DNA of 64,000 nucleotides from assembly GCA_947462335.1 (NCBI GenBank), contig OX381708.1, forward strand, positions 4,278,001 to 4,342,000, in the 5' to 3' direction. The notes beneath the pieces are model-generated. The model was not told where the DNA came from, ran no database searches, and saw only the letters and a list, made by a program, of their open reading frames with translations. Positions 1 to 8,714 of the stretch are shown piece after piece. Origin of the DNA: Harmothoe impar (taxonomy: Eukaryota; Annelida; Polychaeta; Phyllodocida; Polynoidae). The position numbers and the translations under genes are program-made. Position 1 is the first letter of the stretch. The number at the start of each line of letters is the position of its first letter.

Positions 1-1268
1 AGACCATGCTGGGGCTGGCCGTGGAGCACGAGCACGTGCCCATGGTGCGGATGTTGATGGAGAACGGGGCAGACATCAACCAGCCCAGTTTCTGCAGCAA
101 CGACTACAGCTTCCAGACCCCCGTGGTGACGGCCGCCCGCATCCAGCACGAGGAGCTGCTCACCATGTTCCTCACCCAGAAGTGTGAGCTGGACCGGGGG
201 GCCGGCAAGGACGGCAAGTCGGCCCTCCAGTGGGCCGCCAGTCACGGTAACCTGGGCATGATGAAGGTGCTGTATGCGGCCGGGGCCGACGTCAACTGGA
301 CCGGTCCCTTCTGCAACACGGCCCTGCACTACGCCACTATAGCCAACAAGCCCGACATCGTCCAGTGGTTGCTGGAGAAGGGGGCGGAGGTGACGGTGAA
401 CGGGGAGGGGCGGTCTGCACTGCACATCGCGTGTGTCAAGGGCTACTCTGACATCATGAAGCAGCTGCTGCTGGCACGCTGCGAGGTGGACAGCTACGAC
501 TCGTTCGGCTTCAGCCCGTTCAGCCTGGCCTGTCTGCGCGGCCACCTGGACATGGTGCGGGACCTGATGCAGCACGCCCGGCCCGGCACCAAGTACAACA
601 TGGAGGACGCCCTGCACCGCGCCGCCGAGTGCGGCCATCTCGAGGTGCTCGAGTTCCTCATCCACAAAGGGGCCGACGTCAACTCTGTCAACAGCAGCGG
701 GGAGTCGGCCTTGTCCATCGCGGCGCGCGGCCAGCCCGTGTCGGTCAAGCTGCTGCTGGAGAACAAGGCGGTGATCAACGTGGTGGACAAACGCGGCTAC
801 AGCCCCTTACAACACGCCATCCTGCGGGAGCAGATCGACGTGGCCGTGTGCCTCATCAAGCACGGCTCCAACCTGCACACCACTTCCTCCCTCATAGACT
901 CTCCCCTACAGAGCGGCTACTCCACCTCCAACCCCCTGCTCATCAAGTGCCTCATCGACGCCGGCGTCACCCTCAGCACAGAGAAGTGGTTCACCGTCTA
1001 CGCCTGTCAGACCAAGCTGCGAGAGTTGGACTTTCAGTACAACTCCCTGCGCTACCGCCACACCATCGACGCCCAGCGGGACGTGTGGCAGTGGGTGATG
1101 GGTAAGATCGGCAAGCCCCGCTCCCTGCTCGAGTCCTGCCGCACCGTCGCCCGCACCCAGCTCGTCACCTCCTCGGGCGGCAGGAGCATCCTGGCCAACA
1201 TAGACCAACTCCCCCTGCCTACCGCCCTCAAGAAATATCTTGCCCTCGAGGATTATTTCCGGATCTGA
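1..1268 (+). CDS. U1 ankyrin-repeat and SOCS-box (ASB) protein, 5' truncated by window edge
   Basis: The frame is open from base 1 to TGA at 1266-1268. By alignment to the complete copies it lacks codons 1-53 and one base of codon 54, so the ATG at 6 is internal Met56 and not the start. All ten ankyrin repeats (from residue about 53) and the SOCS box are present. The one difference from the commonest sequence that I noted is Ala436 to Val inside the BC box (CRTVART). It is probably a working substrate-receptor gene whose first exon lies to the left of the window. Confidence 0.93.
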   Translation, partial: TMLGLAVEHEHVPMVRMLMENGADINQPSFCSNDYSFQTPVVTAARIQHEELLTMFLTQKCELDRGAGKDGKSALQWAASHGNLGMMKVLYAAGADVNWTGPFCNTALHYATIANKPDIVQWLLEKGAEVTVNGEGRSALHIACVKGYSDIMKQLLLARCEVDSYDSFGFSPFSLACLRGHLDMVRDLMQHARPGTKYNMEDALHRAAECGHLEVLEFLIHKGADVNSVNSSGESALSIAARGQPVSVKLLLENKAVINVVDKRGYSPLQHAILREQIDVAVCLIKHGSNLHTTSSLIDSPLQSGYSTSNPLLIKCLIDAGVTLSTEKWFTVYACQTKLRELDFQYNSLRYRHTIDAQRDVWQWVMGKIGKPRSLLESCRTVARTQLVTSSGGRSILANIDQLPLPTALKKYLALEDYFRI

Positions 1269-4200
1269 GGAATGCATCAGGAAGAACGCTCTGTGGTTGA
1301 GACGTTTGGCTAAGACAAAAAGACGCTGTATGAGGTGAGGTGGATCTCCTTTACCTGAAACTGCTCTTATTAGTTTTGGTCTGAAGTTTGTTGGTTTGGA
1401 AAATGACAGAATGTGTTGTTGTACGATTGATGAAGCCTGTAAAATGTTTGAATACTGCCTTTGTGATGTGTAAGAGGTAGGTATAATGTTAGCACTTCAT
1501 GAGCACCATGCCATCCTGAAGAGTCAAATAGATTTCAGTAGCAGGGCATTACATTGAACATGTTTAACATTTTTAGAACTAAAATATGTTCATATATAAA
1601 CAACTCAGGACGTATTTCTATCCAATGTACGTTCACACAATGTAGTCACACAATGTAAGCCAAAAGTATTTGATCTGGTCATCAATTTTGCCAGATGACT
1701 AAGCTATAGTAAACACGTCTGTCCATTTGTATCTTATTTTCACCACAACATCATTATTACAGTGGCAAACCGTGTATGCTTAAACTTGTGATAACGTGCC
1801 GCAGGTCAGATATTACAGAATACTTTGTGTGTGTCATCTAATTCACCATGACTTCATTCAACAGGCTGCACACATAGGGACTTACAAATACCAGAAATGA
1901 CCTAGGTACCTTTTCTTGTCAGTGCCATGGGAAGTTACCAGAGACTTATTGCCATATATCCAGGTGCACTTCAGATTCCTAGTGGGAATCTGCAATTCGA
2001 TGCTTGTATGAAATCTCAAAAAGGGGACATGTAAATCACAGGATGACGATGACCCCTGGCCATACCACACGACTGTCACGTCAGCTCATGTCAATATGCG
2101 CTTTCCTGTGATATGTCAAATCTGAAAAATGTGATTCATGTCGCTTTGCTTTACATCTAACAAGAGTATAGAAATATAACCAATTCATAGCATCTAGAAT
2201 ACTGCAAAAGTGGACAAATCAGTCAGAAAAAGAATTATCATGCTATGATATGGAACATTTACTGCATTAAGTTTATGGAAGATGGCTATGTTATATGTAT
2301 GTATACTGGTGAGGTTATCATGAGGTACGCTTGTTCAGGAAGGCATGACAAGCCTTGGGGTGGAGAGTTCTGTAAAGACTATTCAATATGCGTATTATCA
2401 AAGGGTACTCATAAAAGAACAGTATTCATTGAACGTTCAACTTTCTTTAGATGTAAGGTTTTCAAGATTTAATATGTCCGGATGTTCCTTTGTTCATATT
2501 TGAGCAGCTAGACAGAAAGGATGAGCCGTGCCAACATCTTTATAATTTGACTTTAGAAAAAGTAAACAGCCATCCAGTGGAGATCCTTTCTGCCTGGCGG
2601 ATGCACATATTCAGCTTGCTGAATTATGATAAGGTGTAAGGTGGGTTAAGATGTCTTATGCTTTCTGGGATATGTGGATGGTGAGAGACTAGGATATTGA
2701 GTTTTATTTATAAATGCCTGTATCATTGTATTATAGTGTATATATCATGTGAGTAGTCTACCAGTAAGGTATAGGATGCACTAAGTCTTTAGAAGCTGAT
2801 GATGGTTGATCTTACTCTTTAAGACACAAACTAACTTGCTAGTACTGTGTTGATGGATCATACTGGCCCTTCGGCTGTAGCGCCGCAATAACACATGAAT
2901 CAGAGCACACCAGGATACACAATGTTTGTCACAAAATATAATGAAGACCTCATGATTTAACAGTGATAAAAACAAAACGAGTAAGTAAAATGTATTTTTT
3001 ACATGAACCATGAAAAGATCAATTGAATTGAAAAATAGATAGATTTCTAAAAAGAAAGTGACACGAGAAAACTATGGAAAACCCCTTTATTGTTTGATTC
3101 AGACTAAGGCTTAATGTACAGATACCATTAGCTAGAGACAGCAGAGATTTTGTTACCACTGTACAATAAACATCATTACCAGGCTTGCTGTTTCTTTTGT
3201 CCGTAAATGATTATTTAAAAAATAGTATGGAGATCTCTTAAGTGGAGTAAGAAGTTCACCCCATAGCCCAGAATACAGAAACACTATTACTTTGATACAA
3301 ATGATGTATGTAGATATACCAATAAGAAGACCACACAATGCACTACAAGATAAGTTTCTGATCCGTATGAAAGATTTGATCAATCCATGGTTATTATTTC
3401 TATAAGATAATTTGAACACCTTCACAAAGTAGTCTTGTTATTAATCAGTCAATATACGTACCTGAAATGAACACATCTTTTCTAAATCACTCAGTTTATT
3501 CATATTCATGATACAGCATGGAAGCGAGCATCATCTCAGTAACATCTCATCACATTTTTTCTAAAACCTGGTGCATAGTGTGGCAATGAATTCTTTTCAT
3601 ATACAGTGTATATTAAAGACATGAGATGTGTTAAATATCACTATTAGTTATCAAATAATACATAGCGGAATGTAATATGACTTGGTCTGTTGAAGCGATA
3701 CTGATGGCTCCGGATTCAATATAACAAAGCCACACCAAAAAAGATGAGTGTTGAAAAAATGATGGGAGTAAGCAAAAATTTTGTTTTAATACAAATAAAT
3801 TTCATGAGTTAACATAGGTGATTCCATCTGGCAAGAAAGCATAATTTAATCTCAAACTCCTGTAATCAGTTAAGTCTTTCACATATATACAAGAGTTTCT
3901 AATACTGATTTGACCAATGTGCTTTGAGGTCACAAGCATAAGACATGGCATGGTATATTTTCCAGGTCAATGTTAACACAAACCTACATTTACTAGTATA
4001 TTCGCAAGTGTAGTTCTGGGGGCCTACCCGGCAAAGCTCCTACAGTCCTGCGTCACAATATTTAATCTTGAAGGCATTAATTTAACAATTTATCCTTTAA
4101 AGTCATTGTGATTTGGTAAGTTTAATCTGCTCAGGGGTAGACACACATTCATGGTATGTGATCGCCCACAGAAATGTCTGCAAGAAATAATAGTTACGTC

Positions 4201-4325
4201 ATATACAGGTGGGGAGACGTAACCGAAGGAACCAGAGTTATATGTTCTGTCATTATACACATGATAGCAGTTAAAGCTTTTAGTTGGGACAAATTGCATA
4301 ATTTAAGCCTGCAATATGATACAGG
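1269..4325. other. U1 spacer between the convergent ASB and DUF6314-like genes
   Basis: AT-rich, without a recognised gene. It should contain the 3' UTRs of both genes. A TTTATT near 3493 would read AATAAA on the minus strand and could serve as poly(A) signal for the DUF6314-like transcript. Short frames are open here (minus 1882-2079, 65 codons from GTG in this unit; plus 2245-2472, 75 aa; minus 3153-3425, 90 codons from GTG). They match nothing I know, and their persistence in other units is expected from recent duplication. U1 carries an extra segment of about 270 bp (roughly 4018-4290) that U5, U6 and U8 lack at this place. Confidence 0.6.
3110..3201 (+). repeat. U1 92-bp direct repeat, copy A
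   Basis: Begins CTTAATGTACA and contains TTTTGTTACCACTGTACAAT. It matches copy B at 5686-5777 at about 91% by eye, in the same orientation. The two copies flank the DUF6314-like gene. Confidence 0.85.
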
Positions 4326-5042
4326 CTAGGATAGCTTCTTCACATAGTTTGTCTCAATAGAGTAGGACTTGTGAGGTCCCGTGACGGTCCAGCAGATAGA
4401 GAACCCAGCCTGGTCCTGTATAGAGAACTCTCCCTCGTACACGTCAGGGTCACAGTAATGGGTGCACTGAGAGCGCACTGCGCCCAGCTCCCCCTGGCTA
4501 CCCTCGTCTACGTCTGGGAACCTCAGGTCATGGAAGTGCTGCCCGGGGCTGAAGCAGCAGCTGAGGGGGCTGCCCGGCACTGTGTACGGATCCAGCACCG
4601 CTGCTGACCGGTCCTTAGCGCTGCAGTGGTACACACTGATCTCCGTAGCCAGCCACTGGTCAGCGCCTGCCCCTGGGAAGCAGTAGAGGTACTGGCGGTT
4701 AACAAGTGTTGCGGGGCTCAGGTCTGACGCCTGGTTGTTCAACATGCCCTGTTCTCGATACAACAAAGATGGCTGCTTCACCTGCTGCTGTTGTTGCCTG
4801 CTGGGCGACTCCCTCACTGCTGCAGTGCCCTCCTCTGATGTCTGCCTCTTACGCACCCCTGCCGGACTGGTCCAATCAGGCTCGGGGGTGTCAGGAGTGC
4901 AGACCCAGGGGGTGAAGGAGGCCTGCCCGCTGCTGATGGAGGCCAGGAGGCGGTGTGGGGGCTGCAGCGTGCACACCTGTCGCTTGAACGTCCACAGGCC
5001 GTGGAAGTACGCCCACAGCCTGCCCCCCGCCATGCTCTCCAT
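4326..5042 (-). CDS. U1 DUF6314-like protein, intact (238 aa)
   Basis: ATG at 5042-5040, stop TAG at 4328-4326. On the minus strand a pyrimidine-rich CTTTCAG lies one base before the ATG, so the coding region looks like a single exon behind a 5'-UTR intron. The residue pattern fits the DUF6314 family: F13-x-G15-x-W17-x-F-x-R21 at the N terminus, G39-x-A41-x-F43, Y95-x-E97-x-G99, Y118-x-Y120, FHDL at 170-173, H195-x-C197-xx-D200-x-Y202 and W218-x-V-x-GP-x-K225-x-Y227. The domain is interrupted at about residues 50-90 by a proline-rich linker with one 20-residue repeat and a run of five Gln. Family function is unknown; the fold is probably a small beta-barrel (inference). Recognition is from memory of the family pattern and was not run as a search. 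Confidence 0.8.
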   Translation of the reverse strand: MESMAGGRLWAYFHGLWTFKRQVCTLQPPHRLLASISSGQASFTPWVCTPDTPEPDWTSPAGVRKRQTSEEGTAAVRESPSRQQQQQVKQPSLLYREQGMLNNQASDLSPATLVNRQYLYCFPGAGADQWLATEISVYHCSAKDRSAAVLDPYTVPGSPLSCCFSPGQHFHDLRFPDVDEGSQGELGAVRSQCTHYCDPDVYEGEFSIQDQAGFSICWTVTGPHKSYSIETNYVKKLS

Positions 5043-5591
5043 GCTGAAAGGTACAAAGCAATGTATATGTTTGTGTGGTTTGTTTTAGCAATATTTGACA
5101 TTTTAAGGGAGTGTTCAGGCAAGCCAAAACAAAGGGAAAGTTTCCATAATGTTTAGCTGTACACACCTAACCAAATTTAGGGCATTGGGCATGGCAAAAT
5201 CGCCAAGGTGGGTCAACTCATGACTAAGATTCTTTGCTTTGCTTTTTGGCTGTAGTTTAATCATCATTGAGATAGGTCAATACAATTGATACATTAATAC
5301 AAATGAGGGTATAACACATTCAAGCATTATATGCAGCCCTTTAAGGGTTAATAAAATCCATTATAGTTGTTGCCTTCATTGTCTGTCTCTCTAATTTTGT
5401 CACATTACTGACTGGGGGTAGATGTTTGACAATGTATCTATAGACGTGAAAGTAATCATGGTAGTGGCTACTCCGTCATGTGGATACCCATGGTATTAGT
5501 GCTGCCCCCTCCCCTGGACCGTGCCAGCCCCACAAAGGGTGTGACTATTTCTTGACAACAAGGGGGGCCCATGTATCCTGACAACAGGGTG

Positions 5592-5613
5592 TAGTGCATT
5601 AGTTAATGCACTA
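5592..5613. repeat. U1 perfect palindrome, 10-bp arms
   Basis: Arms TAGTGCATTA (5592-5601) and TAATGCACTA (5604-5613) are exact inverted repeats around GT. It is present in the same place in the other units; U4 has a mutated right arm near 29680 (TTATGCACTA). Confidence 0.85.
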
Positions 5614-5685
5614 TGCAGCCTTTAAGAGGTTAAAGCAGCACTATCAACTACACTACATGTGGTTGTGTAAGGCGTTGACTAGCTG

Positions 5686-5777
5686 CTTAATGTACATTTA
5701 CCATTAGTTAGAGACAGAAGAGATTTTGTTACCACTGTACAATAAACACCATTACCAAGCTTGCTGTTCATTTTGTC
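5686..5777 (+). repeat. U1 92-bp direct repeat, copy B
   Basis: Second copy of the element at 3110-3201. About eight mismatches by eye, same orientation. Confidence 0.85.
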
Positions 5778-5989
5778 TTTACTTTATGATACTATGCTGG
5801 ATGAACAATATAAAGACCTGTTCTGCTCCGGGTGAGATTGTGGTGCCATCTAGAGGGATAGAGCCCAGATAGAGCAGTGAGACTGTGGTGGGGGATATGC
5901 TTGCATTGGTGCAGCACACTGTGCTTTAAGGGTTAACTTGTTGTTAAATGACCACTCCCTGAATTTATCAAATTGGATGAAGTAAAAAT

Positions 5990-6415
5990 AAAAACATGTT
6001 TCTCACAGAACTGTCATTTGCTCAGCTGTTTACCAAGGGATTTTCAAAATTCAAAGTTCCCTGAAAAGAGGAGATACAGAGCAACAATGGCAGATGCAGC
6101 CACAGTATCTAAAGGCGATAATAAGGCCGTGGAGGCCTTGTCTGACGTGCGTCCTTGTCTGACGTTCAGGGAAGCCTGCCACTAACGTGCGTCCTTGTTC
6201 GGCACTCGGAAGTTGGAACAAAAAGTTAAAAATCATGTCTGAGAAAAGTCTCATTTCCTCAGCTGTTTACCAACCGATTTTCGAAATTCAAAGTTTCCTG
6301 AAAAGAGGAGATTCAGGACTACAACCCCCAATGCAGCCACAGTGTCCACAGGCCATAATAAGGCCGGCGCGGACGACGATACGCAAATTTTCGGCACTCG
6401 GAAATTGTGAAAAAA
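5990..6415 (+). repeat. U1 tandem array, period about 190 bp (2 copies, first with an insertion)
   Basis: Each copy runs CAGCTGTTTACCAA...GATTTTC...GCAGCCACAGT...CAAATTTTCGGCACTCGGAA. In the first copy about 80 bp at 6127-6209 is foreign: it is made of the 40-bp minisatellite found near 7800. Confidence 0.85.
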
Positions 6416-6560
6416 GCTCTAATGTAGGCTAGAGAAGGCATCCATCTATCCTGGCAGATTACAGCAGCCAAAGACAAAGTGCTGTGACTTACTGTTAGCT
6501 TGGAGTGGTGTGTGAAGAGGGGCAAGTGTGTTTTTGGTTGTTTGTTGCTGTGGGAGATGA

Positions 6561-6640
6561 TGAGAAGACTGTGGCCAAGTTTGGTGTGGGGTGAGGGTCA
6601 TGAGAAGACTGTGGCCAAGTTTGGTGTTGGGGGTGAGTGA
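6561..6640 (+). repeat. U1 40-bp doublet
   Basis: TGAGAAGACTGTGGCCAAGT is repeated at 6561 and 6601, each followed by TTGGTGT and a G-rich run. Confidence 0.85.
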
Positions 6641-7237
6641 GTGCATAATTAGGGAAAGAATCACTCTGCAGTGAATACCAGATGAGTTCTGAATGGTCTA
6701 AATAGTTTGGTATTGTTTTTTGAAATTGTGTTACAGATGACAAAGGAGCCAGAATAAATTATCATCATCATGAGTGACCTTTATAAGCATGGTTGTTTGT
6801 TGTGAAGGACTTCTTTGGGGGTCCATTTGGGTTGGGTCAGAAATTAAATGATTCACTTCCAAGATGGCTGACCATGCAGGTTTGTTGACATGATTCTGTG
6901 ACCAGCATACTATTATGTTGGTGGATGGGTGGATATTGCTTAGGAAGGATTTTATAATATGACCTCTGTCTGTTGTTAGTGTGAGAGGTTGCTACTCTTT
7001 CTTGATCTTGATGTAAAAATTACAGTTAAAACATGTCTTGTTCAAAAAAGGCCTTTGACTTTTCAGACCAAATTTTCTCAAGATCACTGTTATGGATTAT
7101 GTCATGTTACACAAGTTGTGGCCAGGTTCCCCATGACCCCAGTGACAGCTTGATCACTTTTTTGGTTCATAGTATAAAAAGAACTTATCCCAGTAAACAT
7201 AGAGTGGAAAACCCATTTGAAGCTATTTCCTCTACAG

Positions 7238-7641
7238 GTGTCTTCCAGCCTGAACTCAAGCGCTGGTGTGACGAGCAACTTGCTTTGATCCATAACCGGT
7301 GTGTGGAGGGAGGGGATGGTTGCCTCTTGTGGACGGGGGCAGCAAGCGGCAAAGGTAAAGACAATAGATACGGCGTGAAGGCTGTTACTAAAGTAGAGCT
7401 AGGCCTGAAAAACAAGCCAATGTCGGTCCACAGACTGGTCTACATGTTGAAGCACTACGAACCGAGAATACTTGATGCAAAAGACAACAAACTCGAAGTT
7501 TCCCATCTCTGCCATACCACGTTGTGCACAAACAGCGACCACCTCACCCTTGAGACACGGAGTATGAATGCCGAACGCCGGACCTGCAATCTGATGCGTC
7601 ACTGTTCAAAGGCTCACAACCCATTTTGCCTGTTACCATAA
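7238..7641 (+). CDS. U1 His-Cys-box (I-PpoI-type, His-Me finger) nuclease, 3'-terminal exon
   Basis: The open frame runs from ATG 7033 to TAA 7641 (202 aa). I place the exon start at 7238, after ATTTCCTCTACAG, because units 3, 5, 6 and 7 differ upstream by an 8-bp indel that breaks the frame there, while the frame downstream is kept. The C-terminal half matches the His-Cys box: SHLCH with catalytic-type His at 7504-7506, then Cys at +2, Cys at +7, His at +12, Asn at +21 (7567-7569) and Cys at +27. This is the spacing I recall for I-PpoI His98, Cys100, Cys105, His110, Asn119 and Cys125. A second metal-site set follows (Cys+33, His+37, Cys+41), and a Cys in GCLLWTG upstream is a candidate fourth ligand. 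The expected activity is metal-dependent DNA cleavage. The first exon or exons were not found; a single-exon gene from 7033 is the alternative. Confidence 0.82.
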
Positions 7642-7797
7642 CAGTGCAAATGGTAGTATATCCAACTCATATATTCTAGATTAAGGTGTTCTTTCGGTGT
7701 TCGTGTTTGATATTTACATGTTGATGTGACTTGGGAAAGGATAGCCAGAAGGTGAAGTGATTCAAGCTGGGCCGCTTCCTTGTCTGAGGCCAGGTAA

Positions 7798-7975
7798 TCC
7801 CTGCCGCTAGGCCGCGTCCCCGCCTGACGTCCAGGATAAGCCTGCCGCTAACGTGCGTCCTTTTCTGACGTTCAGGGAAGCCTGCCGCTAACGTGCGTCC
7901 TCGTCTGACGTCCAGGGTAACCATGCCGCTAACGTGCGTCCTTGTTTGGCGTCCAGGGAAACCCTGCCATTAACG
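7798..7975 (+). repeat. U1 40-bp minisatellite (about 4.5 copies)
   Basis: The unit is CCTGCCGCTAACGTGCGTCC followed by TTGTCTGACGTTCAGGGAAG, contiguous with no spacers. Most copies contain TGACGT, a CRE/ATF-like half site. Confidence 0.9.
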
Positions 7976-8007
7976 TGTGCTAAAGGCTATTCCTGTACTT
8001 GGACCTC

Positions 8008-8015
8008 TATAAAAG
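8008..8015 (+). promoter_or_regulatory. U1 TATA-box candidate upstream of U2 ASB
   Basis: TATAAAAG about 30 bp after the minisatellite and about 700 bp before the ASB ATG at 8715. It is conserved at the same place upstream of the U3, U5, U7 and U8 ASB genes. Confidence 0.45.
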
Positions 8016-8072
8016 ACGGACACTAGGCCTATACTTGGACTTGAAGTGGATACCCTTATTAAAACCTAATGA

Positions 8073-8433
8073 AAGCTGATTCCTGCACTTGATCCTGAAG
8101 TTGATACTCTTAAAAACAACTCACAAAAGGTCAATACTACACTTGAGCCAGCATCAGGACAAGCAGCAGCCTGTGATAATAATCAACTCTTTGAGGCTAT
8201 GAGACGGTTCACCCAGACCTCGTGCTCGGCAAAATCAAAGTGTCGGAAAAGAGCCGTTCACACCTCCATGGGATGTAATATCGGACACGTTTGATTTAAT
8301 TGCGCTGTTGTTTACGATTGGATCGGCGCGGAGCCGTAGAGTGGCTAGCTCCACTCCTTCTATCAGAAAAAATAGAAAAACCAAAAAAATGGCCAAGCCC
8401 TTCGGGACTTTGGCCTATGCAGCAGAGATTTGA
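8073..8433 (+). pseudogene. U1 copy of an orphan open frame (frameshifted)
   Basis: This is the equivalent of the 122-codon frame in U2 (16298-16666). U1 has lost 8 bp near 8196 (CAACCTGA is missing between AGA and CGG), so the frame shifts. There is no ATG near its start and no recognised family. It could be 5'-UTR exon sequence or a decayed exon. Confidence 0.35.
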
Positions 8434-8714
8434 CTGTTTTGCTAGCTTCCGGCGGGATGAAAACTCGGTCCGGACCCAGCTCCCGGAGGCGTGGAGCATA
8501 TAGCGAGGAGCCGAAAGAGACCCCGGCTGGAAATCTTTCCGGTTTTACTATTCCCGGAGGTCCCCGAAAGTTAGTTGACAGACACCAGTGTAGAGAAACA
8601 CATTCTTAACCGCAATTTTTGTCAGTGAATGAAATTTTGTTTTGCAGAATGAAAGAATGAGTGCATCTGAAGTTTACTCTAACCTTTGTGTATGTCTATT
8701 TGTAGGTGGCCAAG

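Larger units (their letters stand above)
5043..7237. other. U1 spacer between divergent DUF6314-like and nuclease genes
   Basis: Noncoding as far as I can see. It starts with the inferred 5'-UTR intron of the DUF6314-like gene and holds direct repeat copy B, a near-perfect palindrome, the array of about 190 bp and the 40-bp doublet listed separately. The motif TGCAGC followed by (C)TTTAAGGGTTAA, or a close variant, appears three times at about 5332, 5614 and 5910, spaced about 280-300 bp. A TATAAAAA lies at about 7172, some 65 bp before the nuclease exon acceptor. Confidence 0.6.

Noticed and set aside
2245..2472. 75-aa plus-strand small frame after each ASB (MIWNIYCIKF...)
   Set aside because: Openness across recent duplicates is uninformative. 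The first ATG is missing in several units and the stop is lost in U4; no family recognised.
2855..2915. GC-containing block with CCCTTCGGCTGTAGCGCCGC, looked at as a possible tRNA or hairpin RNA
   Set aside because: No cloverleaf, anticodon arm or internal promoter boxes could be made out.
3153..3425. 90-codon minus-strand frame (FIRIRNLSCSALCG...)
   Set aside because: It starts at GTG, not ATG, overlaps direct repeat A, and has lost its start in U7.
7798..7975. Possible CRISPR-like array (regular 40-bp repeats)
   Set aside because: Repeats are contiguous without unique spacers, the context is eukaryotic, and no cas genes are present.
8706..8714. GTG at the first base of the ASB exon as start codon
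   Set aside because: Nuclear animal genes start at ATG; an ATG follows in frame nine bases later and is present in all complete copies.
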